From: Candidatus Kaiserbacteria bacterium
Lineage (GTDB): Bacteria > Patescibacteriota > Minisyncoccia > Phycocordibacterales > UBA2100
Direction of reading: 5' to 3'
DNA: 44,440 nucleotides
Assembly: GCA_028286865.1 (NCBI GenBank)
Contig: JAQBQU010000011.1
Coordinates: forward strand, 1 to 44,440
Shown: positions 14,641-21,977 of the stretch, one piece after another
Layout: the number at the start of each line of letters is the position of its first letter
How positions within the stretch are numbered: the first letter of the stretch is position 1
Program-made: the position numbers and the translations under genes
Notes under the pieces: generated by a model
Database searches by the model: none
What the model saw: the letters and a program-made list of their open reading frames with translations, nothing else
What the model was told of the DNA's origin: nothing

Positions 14641-17325
14641 ATGACACCATTCAATAACTACACGACCAAAGCAAAAGAGGCGATCCACCGCGCTCATCAG
14701 CTTGCCGTTGAGCGGGGCCATAATCAGGTATCCACCCTGCATCTTTTTGCTGCGCTTTTGACGCAGGAAGAGACGATGGTGATCCCGATGCTCGAACAGG
14801 TCGACATCGACGTGACGCACCTCACGGATTCCGTACTCGAAATGATAGAAGGAACGGCCGGATCGACCGCGGTCTCGCCCTCGTTCCAGCTCTACCTCAC
14901 CCCCGAACTCGTTCGGGTCTTTGAGGCTGCGCCCCGAATTGCCGCATCTTTTAATGATCAGTTCGTCTCTCCGGAGCACCTCATCCTCGGCATTGCCGAG
15001 CATCCGGGACCGGCAGCGGAACTTTTCACACGATTCCGCATCGACCGCACCGCGCTCGCACGGGTGCTCACTGATATAAAAGAAGGGAAGATCCGCGACA
15101 TCGAGGAGCCGAAGAAGCCGCGCGCACTCGCACGATTCGCCAAATCGCTCACCGACCGCGCCCGTGAGAACAAACTTGACCCGGTGATCGGCCGCGATCT
15201 TGAGATCACACGCGTGATCCAGATCCTTTCGCGTCGCACCAAGAACAATCCGGTCCTCATCGGCGAAGCCGGCGTGGGAAAGACCGCCGTTGCCGAAGGG
15301 CTCGCTTCGCGCATGGCATCCGGCGATGTACCGGAGTCCTTGCGCGGCAAGGAGCTCGTGCAGCTTGATCTCGGGCTTCTCATTGCGGGCACCAAATACC
15401 GCGGTGAATTCGAAGAGCGCCTCAAGGCGGTCATGAAAGAGGTCGAGCGCTCTGAAGGCCGTATCATTCTCTTTATCGATGAAATGCACACTATCGTGGG
15501 CGCCGGCGCCGCAGAAGGCTCGATGGACGCATCAAATATGCTCAAGCCCGCGCTCTCGCGCGGCGAGCTGCGCGTGATCGGGGCAACAACACTCAAGGAA
15601 TATCAAAAACACATCGAGCACGACCCGGCGCTCACGCGTCGCTTCCAGCCGGTCTATGTGAATGAGCCGACCATCGAAGATACCATTGCGATATTGCGCG
15701 GTCTCAAGGAGCGCTACGAGCTCTATCACGGCGTACATATCACCGATGCTGCTATCATTGCCGCCGCTCAGCTTTCTTCACGATATATTACTGAGCGATT
15801 CCTTCCGGACAAGGCGATCGACCTTATCGACGAGGCAGCTTCGGCGCTTCGCCTTTCGCTCGAGAACATGCCACCGGTACTCGAAGAAGCGCATCGCAAG
15901 ATCACGCGTCTCGAGATCGAGCGTGAGGCGCTCAAGAAAGAAGCTGAAGCAGGCGAGGGCAAGGCACGCAATCGCGTGACCCAGATCGAAAGCGAGGTCG
16001 CCGACCTCCGCGATTCCACACGCGAGCTTGAGACCAAGTGGAAGAACGAAAAAGATACTCTGACCGAGATCAAGCGCGCCAAGAGCGAGCTTGAGACAGC
16101 GCGCTTAGAAGCCGATGCTGCGGAAGGCATCGCAGATTTCACCAAGACCGCCGAATACCGATACGGGAAGATACCGCTTCTGGAAAAAGAGATCGAGGTC
16201 GCCACGAAGCGCCTGAAGAAGCTGCAGCAGACCCGTCGTGTCCTCAAAGAAGAGATCATGGAAGAGGACATCGCGGCGGTGGTATCCCGATGGACCGGGG
16301 TCCCGGTATCGCGCATGCTCGAAGAGGAAGCAGAGAAGCTCTCGCGCATGGAAGAAGTGCTCAAGGGTCGCATCGTGGGCCAGGATGAAGCGGTACAGAA
16401 AGTGTCCGATGCGATCAAGCGCTCACGCGCCGGCATTTCAGATCCGAACCGTCCGGTAGGATCTTTCCTCTTCCTCGGCCCAACGGGAGTCGGTAAGACG
16501 GAGCTCACACGTGCACTCTCGGATTTCCTTTTTGACTCCGACAAGTCACTCATTCGAGTCGATATGTCCGAGTACATGGAAAAACATTCGGTCTCACGCA
16601 TGATCGGCTCACCACCCGGATACGTGGGTCACGACGAAGGGGGAGGCCTCACGGAACTCGTCCGTCATCGCCCGTACTCGGTCATTCTCTTCGATGAGAT
16701 CGAAAAGGCGCATCCTGAAGTATTCAACATCCTGCTCCAGGTCCTCGACAACGGACGCCTCACCGACTCCAAGGGCCGTACGGTCAACTTCAAGAACACA
16801 GTCATCATCATGACCTCGAACATCGGTGCGGAATACATCGACCGCATGTCTGGTCTGGGCTTCGGTTCGGGCCTTTCCAACACGGAAGGTCAGCGCTATG
16901 ACCAAGTGAAGGACAAGGTCATGTCGTCACTCAAAGAATTCTTCCGACCGGAGTTCCTCAATCGTCTTGATGAGATAATCCTCTTCGATATTCTCTCGCC
17001 GGAGTCGGTCCACAATATCGTCCGTATGCAGGTGGAGATCGTCGCTAAGCGCTTGGCCGACAAGCAGATCACCCTGACCCTCTCGGACGCGGCGATCGAT
17101 CACCTCGCAAAAGAAGGCTACAACCCGCAGTACGGTGCGCGACCGCTCAAGCGGTTGATCCAGACCAAGCTTCTCACTTCGATCGCAAATATGATGGTCG
17201 CCCGCGGAGTCATGGAAGGCGGCAAGGTCGTGGTAGATGTAAAAGACGGACAATTCACATTCGATGTTCGCAAAGGTCCTGAGCGAGAACGAAGTGTCCG
17301 CTCACGAGCCAAGGTCGTCGTGTAA
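14641..17325 (+). CDS. clpB: ClpB-type AAA+ disaggregase with a ClpC-like LGF loop
   Basis: 894 residues. N-domain (1-150, two Clp_N repeats), AAA1 with Walker A GEAGVGKT (208-215) and [14 protein letters not shown], a long coiled-coil middle domain (about 410-540, with [21 protein letters not shown]), AAA2 with GPTGVGKT (613-620) and [12 protein letters not shown], and the D2-small domain ending [14 protein letters not shown]. The full-length middle domain and the EYRYGKIP signature are those of ClpB, which rescues aggregates with DnaK. Unusually, the AAA2 segment after [10 protein letters not shown] reads SGLGFGSG (LGF 739-741), resembling the ClpP-docking loop of ClpC rather than ClpB. Single-gene unit with its own promoter and a terminator. 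Confidence 0.92.
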   Translation: MTPFNNYTTKAKEAIHRAHQLAVERGHNQVSTLHLFAALLTQEETMVIPMLEQVDIDVTHLTDSVLEMIEGTAGSTAVSPSFQLYLTPELVRVFEAAPRIAASFNDQFVSPEHLILGIAEHPGPAAELFTRFRIDRTALARVLTDIKEGKIRDIEEPKKPRALARFAKSLTDRARENKLDPVIGRDLEITRVIQILSRRTKNNPVLIGEAGVGKTAVAEGLASRMASGDVPESLRGKELVQLDLGLLIAGTKYRGEFEERLKAVMKEVERSEGRIILFIDEMHTIVGAGAAEGSMDASNMLKPALSRGELRVIGATTLKEYQKHIEHDPALTRRFQPVYVNEPTIEDTIAILRGLKERYELYHGVHITDAAIIAAAQLSSRYITERFLPDKAIDLIDEAASALRLSLENMPPVLEEAHRKITRLEIEREALKKEAEAGEGKARNRVTQIESEVADLRDSTRELETKWKNEKDTLTEIKRAKSELETARLEADAAEGIADFTKTAEYRYGKIPLLEKEIEVATKRLKKLQQTRRVLKEEIMEEDIAAVVSRWTGVPVSRMLEEEAEKLSRMEEVLKGRIVGQDEAVQKVSDAIKRSRAGISDPNRPVGSFLFLGPTGVGKTELTRALSDFLFDSDKSLIRVDMSEYMEKHSVSRMIGSPPGYVGHDEGGGLTELVRHRPYSVILFDEIEKAHPEVFNILLQVLDNGRLTDSKGRTVNFKNTVIIMTSNIGAEYIDRMSGLGFGSGLSNTEGQRYDQVKDKVMSSLKEFFRPEFLNRLDEIILFDILSPESVHNIVRMQVEIVAKRLADKQITLTLSDAAIDHLAKEGYNPQYGARPLKRLIQTKLLTSIANMMVARGVMEGGKVVVDVKDGQFTFDVRKGPERERSVRSRAKVVV

Positions 17326-17340
17326 GTCTAAAACAGAAAA

Positions 17341-17369
17341 CCGCCTCACGACGATTTTCCGTGAGGCGG
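17341..17369. terminator. bidirectional terminator between clpB and the 17379 gene
   Basis: CCGCCTCACG/CGTGAGGCGG stem with AAAA on the left and GTTTTAG on the right, so it works for clpB (+) and for the convergent minus-strand gene. Confidence 0.85.
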
Positions 17370-17378
17370 CGTTTTAGA

Positions 17379-17723
17379 TCAAAGCTTTCCTTCGTACTTC
17401 ACATTGAAATCGATGACCGCTGGATAAATGAGGTCGACGAGATGGCCTCTGTCTTCGACGCAAACAGCAGCAATCGCTTTCCACCGCTTGTCGATATCAT
17501 AATCGGTCCAGTTCGAGTTCCTAGACCGCATATTCAGCTCGATCTCGACTCCGCGCGTCGAGCTTACAGAATATTCCACGATTCTCGCGTCCTCAAGGAA
17601 TACAGTCTCGGTCAAATAAATCGACACGTCAGACCCGACCGGCAGAATGGGAAAGTTTGTTACCGGTATGGCGAGGAATTCAGTTGCAGAATTCGGAATC
17701 AACAAGAGGGCATGATTAATCAT
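17379..17723 (-). CDS. hypothetical protein (accessory, SD-led)
   Basis: 114 residues that I cannot place in a family. It starts MINHALLLIPNSATEFLAIP, appears rich in beta strands (SIYLTETVFLEDARIVEYSV, then GVEIELNMR) and ends VIDFNVKYEGKL. No signal peptide. The ATG at 17723 is chosen because GGAG lies about 6 nt upstream; the frame runs on to 17774 without a better start. It has its own promoter and shares the clpB terminator in convergent orientation, the same arrangement as the 857-1273 gene next to gyrA. Confidence 0.55.
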   Translation of the reverse strand: MINHALLLIPNSATEFLAIPVTNFPILPVGSDVSIYLTETVFLEDARIVEYSVSSTRGVEIELNMRSRNSNWTDYDIDKRWKAIAAVCVEDRGHLVDLIYPAVIDFNVKYEGKL

Positions 17724-17762
17724 GTGGTGCTCCACTGTTTTCTGCGGTGAGCAGCTAGAAAT

Positions 17763-17790
17763 ACGATAACACAAATTATCAACTAATCAA
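17763..17790 (-). promoter_or_regulatory. promoter of the 17379-17723 gene
   Basis: Minus strand: TTGATT (17790-17785), 16-nt spacer, TATCGT (17768-17763); a leader of about 35 nt. Confidence 0.45.
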
Positions 17791-17881
17791 GTGTCGAGAG
17801 GTCTCTTGGATTCCTCGTTCGGTCAGGCCGCCGCGGAACAATTTTCACGACCCTATCTCACGGCGTGCAAAAGCTTCTGCA

Positions 17882-17890
17882 TGATACGCT
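17882..17890 (+). promoter_or_regulatory. extended -10 promoter of the 17897 gene
   Basis: TGA-TACGCT with 6 nt to the ATG; weaker box but the same geometry as other leaderless genes. Confidence 0.35.
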
Positions 17891-17896
17891 AGGCGA

Positions 17897-18436
17897 ATGT
17901 TCTGGCTTCTATTTGCGGTCTTTCTCGTGCAAGACCCGATCACTTCGAGCGCGGTCGTACTTGAGGCGTATCGGCATGGATATAGCCCGTTGCTCATACA
18001 CGCGATATTTCTCGCCGCGACGCTCATGGATATTGCGGCGGGATACGGGATCGGCTGGCTGCTTATGCGCCGCTATGCACAGTCGCGCCTCACGCTGAAA
18101 GCACGCGGGTACGCAGAAAGACTTTTGCATTCATTCGGAGCGCATGGGCATGCTGTCGCGCTCATACTCATTGCACCGGCATTCTTTCCGCTTTCCGCGA
18201 TATTTCCGCCTTTTCTTGGTATATCGATGGCGCGATCGATCGCATATCTTTTGATCGGGGAGATCGTTTTCTGGTATGTCTTTATATGGGCGATCGTCTT
18301 CGGTCTTCATATTTTTGGATTCGATCTGCGGACATCGCTGTATGTACTGCTTGCGGGAGGGGTGTGCTTCGTACTGGTGAAGCGGTATGTGTGGAGGCGG
18401 GTGGTTAAGAGGAGGAGTGAAGTTGAGATCGAGTAG
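17897..18436 (+). CDS. multi-pass membrane protein, possibly VTT/DedA-like
   Basis: 179 residues with about five hydrophobic segments (1-13, 33-60, 88-110, 113-140, 143-162) and a basic C-terminal tail (KRYVWRRVVKRRSEVEIE). The piece MDIAAGYGIGWLLMRRYA, followed by a cytoplasmic stretch and LLHSFGAHGHAVALILIAPAFFPLSAIFPPFLG, is laid out like the core of VTT/DedA proteins (membrane lipid scramblase or transporter family), but the typical Arg-x-x-Pro signature is not kept, so this is weak. Leaderless-type start at 17897. It ends 6 bases before a remnant of the tRNA-associated repeat. Confidence 0.6.
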   Translation: MFWLLFAVFLVQDPITSSAVVLEAYRHGYSPLLIHAIFLAATLMDIAAGYGIGWLLMRRYAQSRLTLKARGYAERLLHSFGAHGHAVALILIAPAFFPLSAIFPPFLGISMARSIAYLLIGEIVFWYVFIWAIVFGLHIFGFDLRTSLYVLLAGGVCFVLVKRYVWRRVVKRRSEVEIE

Positions 18437-18441
18437 GATTC

Positions 18442-18565
18442 GGTCACGGCTTCTTTCTTAAGAAGTTAATTGTGGTCACGGATATTCTTCCTGCCGTCGC
18501 AGTCAGAATTCCGCGACCCCGACTCGCGGTTCGCTCTACTGAGCTCACATCGCTGCGTCTCGCAC
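18442..18565 (-). repeat. tRNA-associated structured repeat, copy D, plus a remnant
   Basis: Minus strand after tRNA-Tyr: 18565-18471 begins GTGCGAGACGCAGC, has TGAGCTCA in the variable region, then GCGAGTCGGGGTCGCGG and a hairpin ATTCT...AGAAT closed by GGTCGCGG/CCGTGACC, and ends GTGACCACA. A remnant follows (CTTCTT/AAAGAAG and GTGACC, to 18442), as if a second tandem unit had lost its first half. Confidence 0.7.
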
Positions 18566-18612
18566 AAAAGCAGAAAACCTCCCGCAGGGGAGGTTATTCT
18601 GTCTTTTGTGCG
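18561..18612 (-). terminator. composite hairpin / terminator after tRNA-Tyr
   Basis: Minus strand: CGCACAAAAG (starting inside the tRNA 3' end) pairs with CTTTTGTGCG, enclosing ACAGAA/TTCTG and AACCTCCC-CTGC-GGGAGGTT followed by TTCTG. The layout matches the hairpin after tRNA-Lys, with the bases of the outer and inner stems changed on both sides. Confidence 0.6.
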
Positions 18613-18691
18613 CCGGGCAGGATTCGAACCTGCGAAGACCGGAGTCGCATGGTTTACAGCCATGTGCATTTGACCACTCTGCCACCGACGC
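18609..18691 (-). tRNA. tRNA-Tyr (GTA)
   Basis: Acceptor GCGTCGG/CCGGCGC, anticodon loop CTGTAAA (anticodon GTA) on CATGG/CCATG, long variable arm as expected for bacterial Tyr, T-arm GCAGGTTCGAATCCTGC, discriminator A. CCA is not encoded. Confidence 0.94.
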
Positions 18692-18752
18692 AAGTATCTG
18701 GTTGGCCTGAAAGCGTTTGCCTTCGCTCGCTAGTATGCCGTATTTTCGGACA

Positions 18753-18761
18753 TGCTACAAT
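18753..18761 (+). promoter_or_regulatory. extended -10 promoter of the 18768 gene
   Basis: TGC-TACAAT with 6 nt to the ATG. Confidence 0.5.
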
Positions 18762-18767
18762 ATTTGC

Positions 18768-19196
18768 ATGGTTCGGACACGAACAACCGCACTACTCGCC
18801 GCACTGGCGGTATTTCTGGCTCCTACAATTTCATTTGCCGCCGGCCTGCCTTCTCAGATCGTGACCTGCACCGGGGTGAATTGCAGTGTCTGCGATCTGG
18901 CACAGCTGGCCCAAAACGTCCTTAATACCGGCATTTATATCGCGGTCTTCCTCTCGGCGGTACTCTTTGCCTATGCCGGCGGCATCATGGCCACCGCAGG
19001 GGGCAACACCGAGAAGGTCAGCAGCGCGAGAAGTATATTCACCAATGTCGCTATCGGCCTCGTGATCATCCTGGCTGGCTGGCTCGTGGTCGACACGCTC
19101 ATGCGCACGCTCGTAGGCAGCAACTCCTCATTCGGCCCCTGGAACAGGGTCTGCAGTACGACTGCCGAGATACCGCTTGAGCATTTCTACGTCTAA
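18768..19196 (+). CDS. VirB2/TrbC-like pilin-type membrane protein with four cysteines
   Basis: 142 residues. Signal peptide (about 1-24, LLAALAVFLAPTISFAA), a short extracellular loop with Cys residues (VTCTGVNCSVCDLAQLAQNVL), two transmembrane helices (about 49-72 and 90-112) joined by ATAGGNTEKVSSARS, and a C-terminal tail with one more Cys (NRVCSTTAEI). The loop matches the protein at 6342 (GNQEKLSTAK). The Cys pattern suggests disulfides outside the cell. The start at 18768 follows the -10 box; the frame open to 18717 has no support. A single gene apart from the main cluster, ahead of rpmG. Confidence 0.7.
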   Translation: MVRTRTTALLAALAVFLAPTISFAAGLPSQIVTCTGVNCSVCDLAQLAQNVLNTGIYIAVFLSAVLFAYAGGIMATAGGNTEKVSSARSIFTNVAIGLVIILAGWLVVDTLMRTLVGSNSSFGPWNRVCSTTAEIPLEHFYV

Positions 19197-19207
19197 AGGC
19201 TCAAAGA

Positions 19208-19236
19208 TTGACGAATTACAGGCTATTGAGTATAGT
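19208..19236 (+). promoter_or_regulatory. promoter of rpmG
   Basis: TTGACG (19208-19213), 17-nt spacer, TATAGT (19231-19236). The TTG of the -35 box is an in-frame pseudo-start for rpmG and explains why the frame seems longer. Confidence 0.7.
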
Positions 19237-19246
19237 TCCTCCACGT

Positions 19247-19402
19247 ATGTCACAGGATCAATTGATACAGCTCAAACACGCAGCGACCGGCGAGGTCTAT
19301 TGGACGCGTAAGAACCGCAAGCTCGTCACGCGCAAGATCGAGCTCAAAAAGTACAGCAAGAAACTGCGAAAGCACGTTATCTTCAAGGAAGCGAAGAAAT
19401 AA
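19247..19402 (+). CDS. rpmG: 50S ribosomal protein L33
   Basis: 51 residues with the L33 pattern: IQLKHAATGEVYWTRKNRK, then ELKKYSKKLRKHVIFKEAKK at the C-terminus. The cysteines of zinc-binding L33 variants are absent, so it is the zinc-free type. The start is the ATG at 19247, 10 nt after the -10 box; the in-frame TTG at 19208 is the -35 element. It stands between a pilin-like gene and tRNA-Trp. Confidence 0.9.
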   Translation: MSQDQLIQLKHAATGEVYWTRKNRKLVTRKIELKKYSKKLRKHVIFKEAKK

Positions 19403-19419
19403 CAAAAAGTTAAAGTTTG

Positions 19420-19445
19420 GAGCCGGAGAAATCCGGCTCTATACT
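19420..19445 (+). promoter_or_regulatory. hairpin after rpmG and -10 box of tRNA-Trp
   Basis: GAGCCGGA-GAAA-TCCGGCTC (19420-19439) ends the rpmG transcript without a long T run. TATACT (19440-19445) directly follows and is placed to start tRNA-Trp about 24 bases downstream. Confidence 0.45.
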
Positions 19446-19469
19446 TACTCCGCCGACAGTCCGGCACGA

Positions 19470-19540
19470 GGGCGATTAGTTTAGTGGTAGAACAGCGGTC
19501 TCCAAAACCGCTAGTGTAGGTTCGATTCCTACATCGCCCG
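19470..19540 (+). tRNA. tRNA-Trp (CCA)
   Basis: Acceptor GGGCGAT/ATCGCCC with discriminator G, anticodon loop CTCCAAA (anticodon CCA) on GCGGT/ACCGC, T-arm GTAGGTTCGATTCCTAC. CCA is not encoded. The next gene begins 6 bases later. Confidence 0.94.
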
Positions 19541-19546
19541 CCCGTT

Positions 19547-20020
19547 ATGAAACCAACCGTCTATCTTCTGTGCGGATTGCCAGGTTCTGGTAAATCTACA
19601 TACGCCAAAGAACAGGAGGCGAGAGGGTTGGTTCGGCTCATCCTCGACGAAGAACTTTTCAAACGGTTCGGTCGAGAGTTCCCGAGTGAAATGTATTCTG
19701 AATATGAAGCGAAAACCAAGGCGGAACTAAAATATGTCTTACAAGAAAACATTGCGGGTTCCAAGTCGGTGATATTGGACTATGGCTTTTGGAAGAAAGC
19801 TGAGCGTGAAGAGTACAAGCAGCTAATCGAGACATTAGGAGCACAGTGGAGGCTTCTCTATTTTAAAATTCCGACAACAATCTTGAAAGAGCGTCTTCAA
19901 GTGAGAAATCACACCGACCTTGTAAACAACCATCAAATTGATGATTCGTTGCTGGATACCTTTTCCTCAGAATTTGAAGCTCCTGTAGGGGAAGGGGCGG
20001 AGATTATTGAACAATACTAG
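19547..20020 (+). CDS. P-loop kinase (AAA_33 / zeta-toxin-like)
   Basis: 157 residues. Walker A GLPGSGKST (about 10-18) at the end of the first strand, an acidic pair LILDEELF after strand 2 and a strand VILDYGFW (about 75-82) carrying the Walker-B-type Asp, then an Arg-rich lid (LKERLQVRN). This is the plan of small nucleotide or polynucleotide kinases of the AAA_33 group, which also includes zeta toxins; the substrate is unknown and no antitoxin is seen next to it. It starts 6 bases after tRNA-Trp, with no SD, and is probably on the same transcript. More AT-rich than its neighbours. Confidence 0.75.
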   Translation: MKPTVYLLCGLPGSGKSTYAKEQEARGLVRLILDEELFKRFGREFPSEMYSEYEAKTKAELKYVLQENIAGSKSVILDYGFWKKAEREEYKQLIETLGAQWRLLYFKIPTTILKERLQVRNHTDLVNNHQIDDSLLDTFSSEFEAPVGEGAEIIEQY

Positions 20021-20046
20021 TTGCAACGTCGTACCGTACCGTTCGC

Positions 20047-21060
20047 ATGAAAATATACAACAAGTACATATTGCCAAGATTTCTTGATCGAGAAATGGGG
20101 TCGGCAGATTTTAATCAGACGAGAAAAGCCATCGCAGAGCAGGCAAAAGGAACTGTGCTGGAGATCGGGTTTGGATCCGGATACAATATCCCATTCTATA
20201 ACAATGTAAGAAAATTATTCGCACTTGAGCCTTCCGGGGAACTGTATGCATATGCGAAAAATCGGATCAAATCCGCATCATTCCCCGTTGAATATGTTTC
20301 CGCTTCCGCGGAGGAAATACCTTTACCGACCGCATCTGTTGATACCGTTGTCTCTACGTGGACGCTATGTAGCATTCCTGATCTAAAGAGATCTCTTCGT
20401 GAGGTTATACGGGTACTTAAACCGGAGGGAGAATTTGTCTTCGTTGAACACGGTCGCTCTCCGAAGCGATTAAATTCGTTGGCGCAAAGCATTTTGACCC
20501 CGATATCGAAACATTTTACGGGCAACTGTCATCTGGATCGTCAGATAGATACCTATATTCGAGAGGCCGGATTCGATATCCAAGAACTTATTGCTATGCC
20601 CGAAGCGGGCCGCCCTTTGATGTTTTCGTATCGGGGCGTGGCTCGTAAACGCGTGGCAGACATACATAAGGCCATGGGTGTTTTAATCCGTGATCGAAAA
20701 CTCCTCGTCACGCGCTCAAAAGATAAGATCCACTTCATTGGTCCCGGCGGAAAGCTGGAGGCAGGTGAGACAGCGCAGGAGGCCTTGATCCGCGAACTGC
20801 ACGAAGAACTGCAGATAACGGTAAAGACAGAGGATCTTGAAGTGTTCGGATCTTTCTCAGCTGCCGCGGCAGGAAATAAAAGTAGGATCGTTACTGCGCA
20901 GGTATTCACCGTCGCACGGTGGGAGGGAGAGATCATCCCTGGGAATGAAATAGAAGAGATCCGCTGGATCGCTTCAGAAGATGCGAAGTCCATGACCCTG
21001 GGATCGATCTTTGCCGACGACGTGATCCCGCGCCTCAAAGAGCATGACCTGATCGACTGA
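20047..21060 (+). CDS. fusion of SAM-dependent methyltransferase and NUDIX hydrolase
   Basis: 337 residues in two domains. Residues about 1-205 are a class I methyltransferase of the Methyltransf_11 type: VLEIGFGSGYNIPFY (motif I), LFALEPS, SVDTVVSTWTLCSI and LREVIRVLKPEGEFVFVEHG. Residues about 206-337 are a NUDIX domain with the box GGKLEAGETAQEALIRELHEEL (Gly near the end replaced by Leu) after LVTRSKDKIHFIGP. NUDIX enzymes cleave nucleoside diphosphates linked to another moiety. I do not know this pairing as a standard architecture; a fused gene seems real because the frame has no break. Two more NUDIX genes follow directly. Confidence 0.85.
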   Translation: MKIYNKYILPRFLDREMGSADFNQTRKAIAEQAKGTVLEIGFGSGYNIPFYNNVRKLFALEPSGELYAYAKNRIKSASFPVEYVSASAEEIPLPTASVDTVVSTWTLCSIPDLKRSLREVIRVLKPEGEFVFVEHGRSPKRLNSLAQSILTPISKHFTGNCHLDRQIDTYIREAGFDIQELIAMPEAGRPLMFSYRGVARKRVADIHKAMGVLIRDRKLLVTRSKDKIHFIGPGGKLEAGETAQEALIRELHEELQITVKTEDLEVFGSFSAAAAGNKSRIVTAQVFTVARWEGEIIPGNEIEEIRWIASEDAKSMTLGSIFADDVIPRLKEHDLID

Positions 21061-21070
21061 TCGGGACCTT

Positions 21071-21079
21071 TGATATACT
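21071..21079 (+). promoter_or_regulatory. extended -10 promoter of the MTH1-like gene
   Basis: TGA-TATACT with 6 nt to the ATG at 21086. Confidence 0.5.
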
Positions 21080-21085
21080 CAACAA

Positions 21086-21571
21086 ATGAAGGAGACGACG
21101 CTTGTGTTGCCCGTCCGGAAAGCTACAAACGAGATCTTGCTCGCTATGAAAAAGCGAGGTTTTGGCGTGGGCAAGCTCAACGGCATGGGCGGCAAGATAG
21201 AATTGGGCGAATCGATCCGCGAAGCAGCCGCACGCGAAGTGAAAGAAGAGATCGGCATCGATATCGATCCCGCGGCGCTTATTCCCGCGGTCGACATCAC
21301 GTTCACGTTCGAGAACAAGCCCGACTGGGATAATCACTGCCTGACCTTTCTTGCATATGAGTGGAGCGGCGACCCTATTGAGACGGAAGAAATGTCACCG
21401 CAATTCTTTCAGTTGGATACGATACCGTTCGAGCGGATGTGGACGGACGACAAGGAGTGGCTGCCGCTTGCTCTTGCGGGGAAGAAGCTCCAAGCACGAT
21501 TTCACTTTACCGAAGATGGGAGTACGATATTGAGACGTGACCTACAAGAAGTAAATACGTTGAATTTTTAA
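21086..21571 (+). CDS. NUDIX hydrolase, MTH1-like (oxidised purine dNTP pyrophosphatase)
   Basis: 161 residues with an intact NUDIX box GGKIELGESIREAAAREVKEEIGI (about 34-57). The segments around it match the MTH1/NUDT1 group well: GFGVGKLNGMGGK before the box, and QFFQLDTIPFERMWTDDKEWLPL plus FHFTEDGSTIL after it. Enzymes of this group hydrolyse 8-oxo-dGTP and 2-OH-dATP and keep oxidised bases out of DNA, so a role in cleaning the nucleotide pool is likely. It has its own -10 box, overlapping the region just after the fusion gene, and is followed by a third NUDIX gene after 1 base. Confidence 0.85.
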   Translation: MKETTLVLPVRKATNEILLAMKKRGFGVGKLNGMGGKIELGESIREAAAREVKEEIGIDIDPAALIPAVDITFTFENKPDWDNHCLTFLAYEWSGDPIETEEMSPQFFQLDTIPFERMWTDDKEWLPLALAGKKLQARFHFTEDGSTILRRDLQEVNTLNF

Positions 21572-21572
21572 T

Positions 21573-21977
21573 ATGGAACTTCAGGTCGGCGCCAAAATAC
21601 TGCTCAAGAATAAAGAGGGAAAATACCTTTTGATCAAGCGGTCAGCGGATGAAAAACACGGCGTCGGCAAATGGGATATTCCGGGCGGCCGTCTCGAGGC
21701 CGAAATGTCGCTGATGGATAATCTCGTGCGGGAGATCCGTGAGGAAACCGGATTCAGCCACGATACGAAGCCGGTATTTCTCACGGTACAGGACATGATG
21801 TGGCCCGACCGTCACGTGATCCGCCTTGTATACACAGGAATCGCGGAAGGCGATCCGGTCCTGAGTCACGAGCATACAGAATTTAAATGGATGACCGCTG
21901 AAGAGATCAAGAAAATGACCGATCTAGAATTCGACAGGTATCTCAGCCCGTTATTTGCCGACGGGACGCTCACGTAG
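21573..21977 (+). CDS. NUDIX hydrolase with a shifted NUDIX-box glutamate
   Basis: 134 residues. The box region reads GGRLEAEMSLMDNLVREIREETGF (about 38-61). REUxEExGU is intact, but the Glu expected at position 7 of the box is Met, with Glu one place earlier; metal binding by REIREE should still be possible. Before it comes KYLLIKRSADEKHGVGKWDIP, typical for NTP- or sugar-nucleotide-type members. It starts 1 base after the MTH1-like gene and is in its operon. Its last 8 bases overlap the 3' end of the convergent miaA. Confidence 0.82.
   Translation: MELQVGAKILLKNKEGKYLLIKRSADEKHGVGKWDIPGGRLEAEMSLMDNLVREIREETGFSHDTKPVFLTVQDMMWPDRHVIRLVYTGIAEGDPVLSHEHTEFKWMTAEEIKKMTDLEFDRYLSPLFADGTLT

Noticed and set aside
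19208-19246. TTG start for ribosomal protein L33
   Set aside because: The TTG is the -35 box of the promoter, and the extra residues are not found in L33.
19547-20020. Zeta toxin of a toxin-antitoxin pair
   Set aside because: Only the general kinase fold is visible and no small antitoxin gene is next to it.
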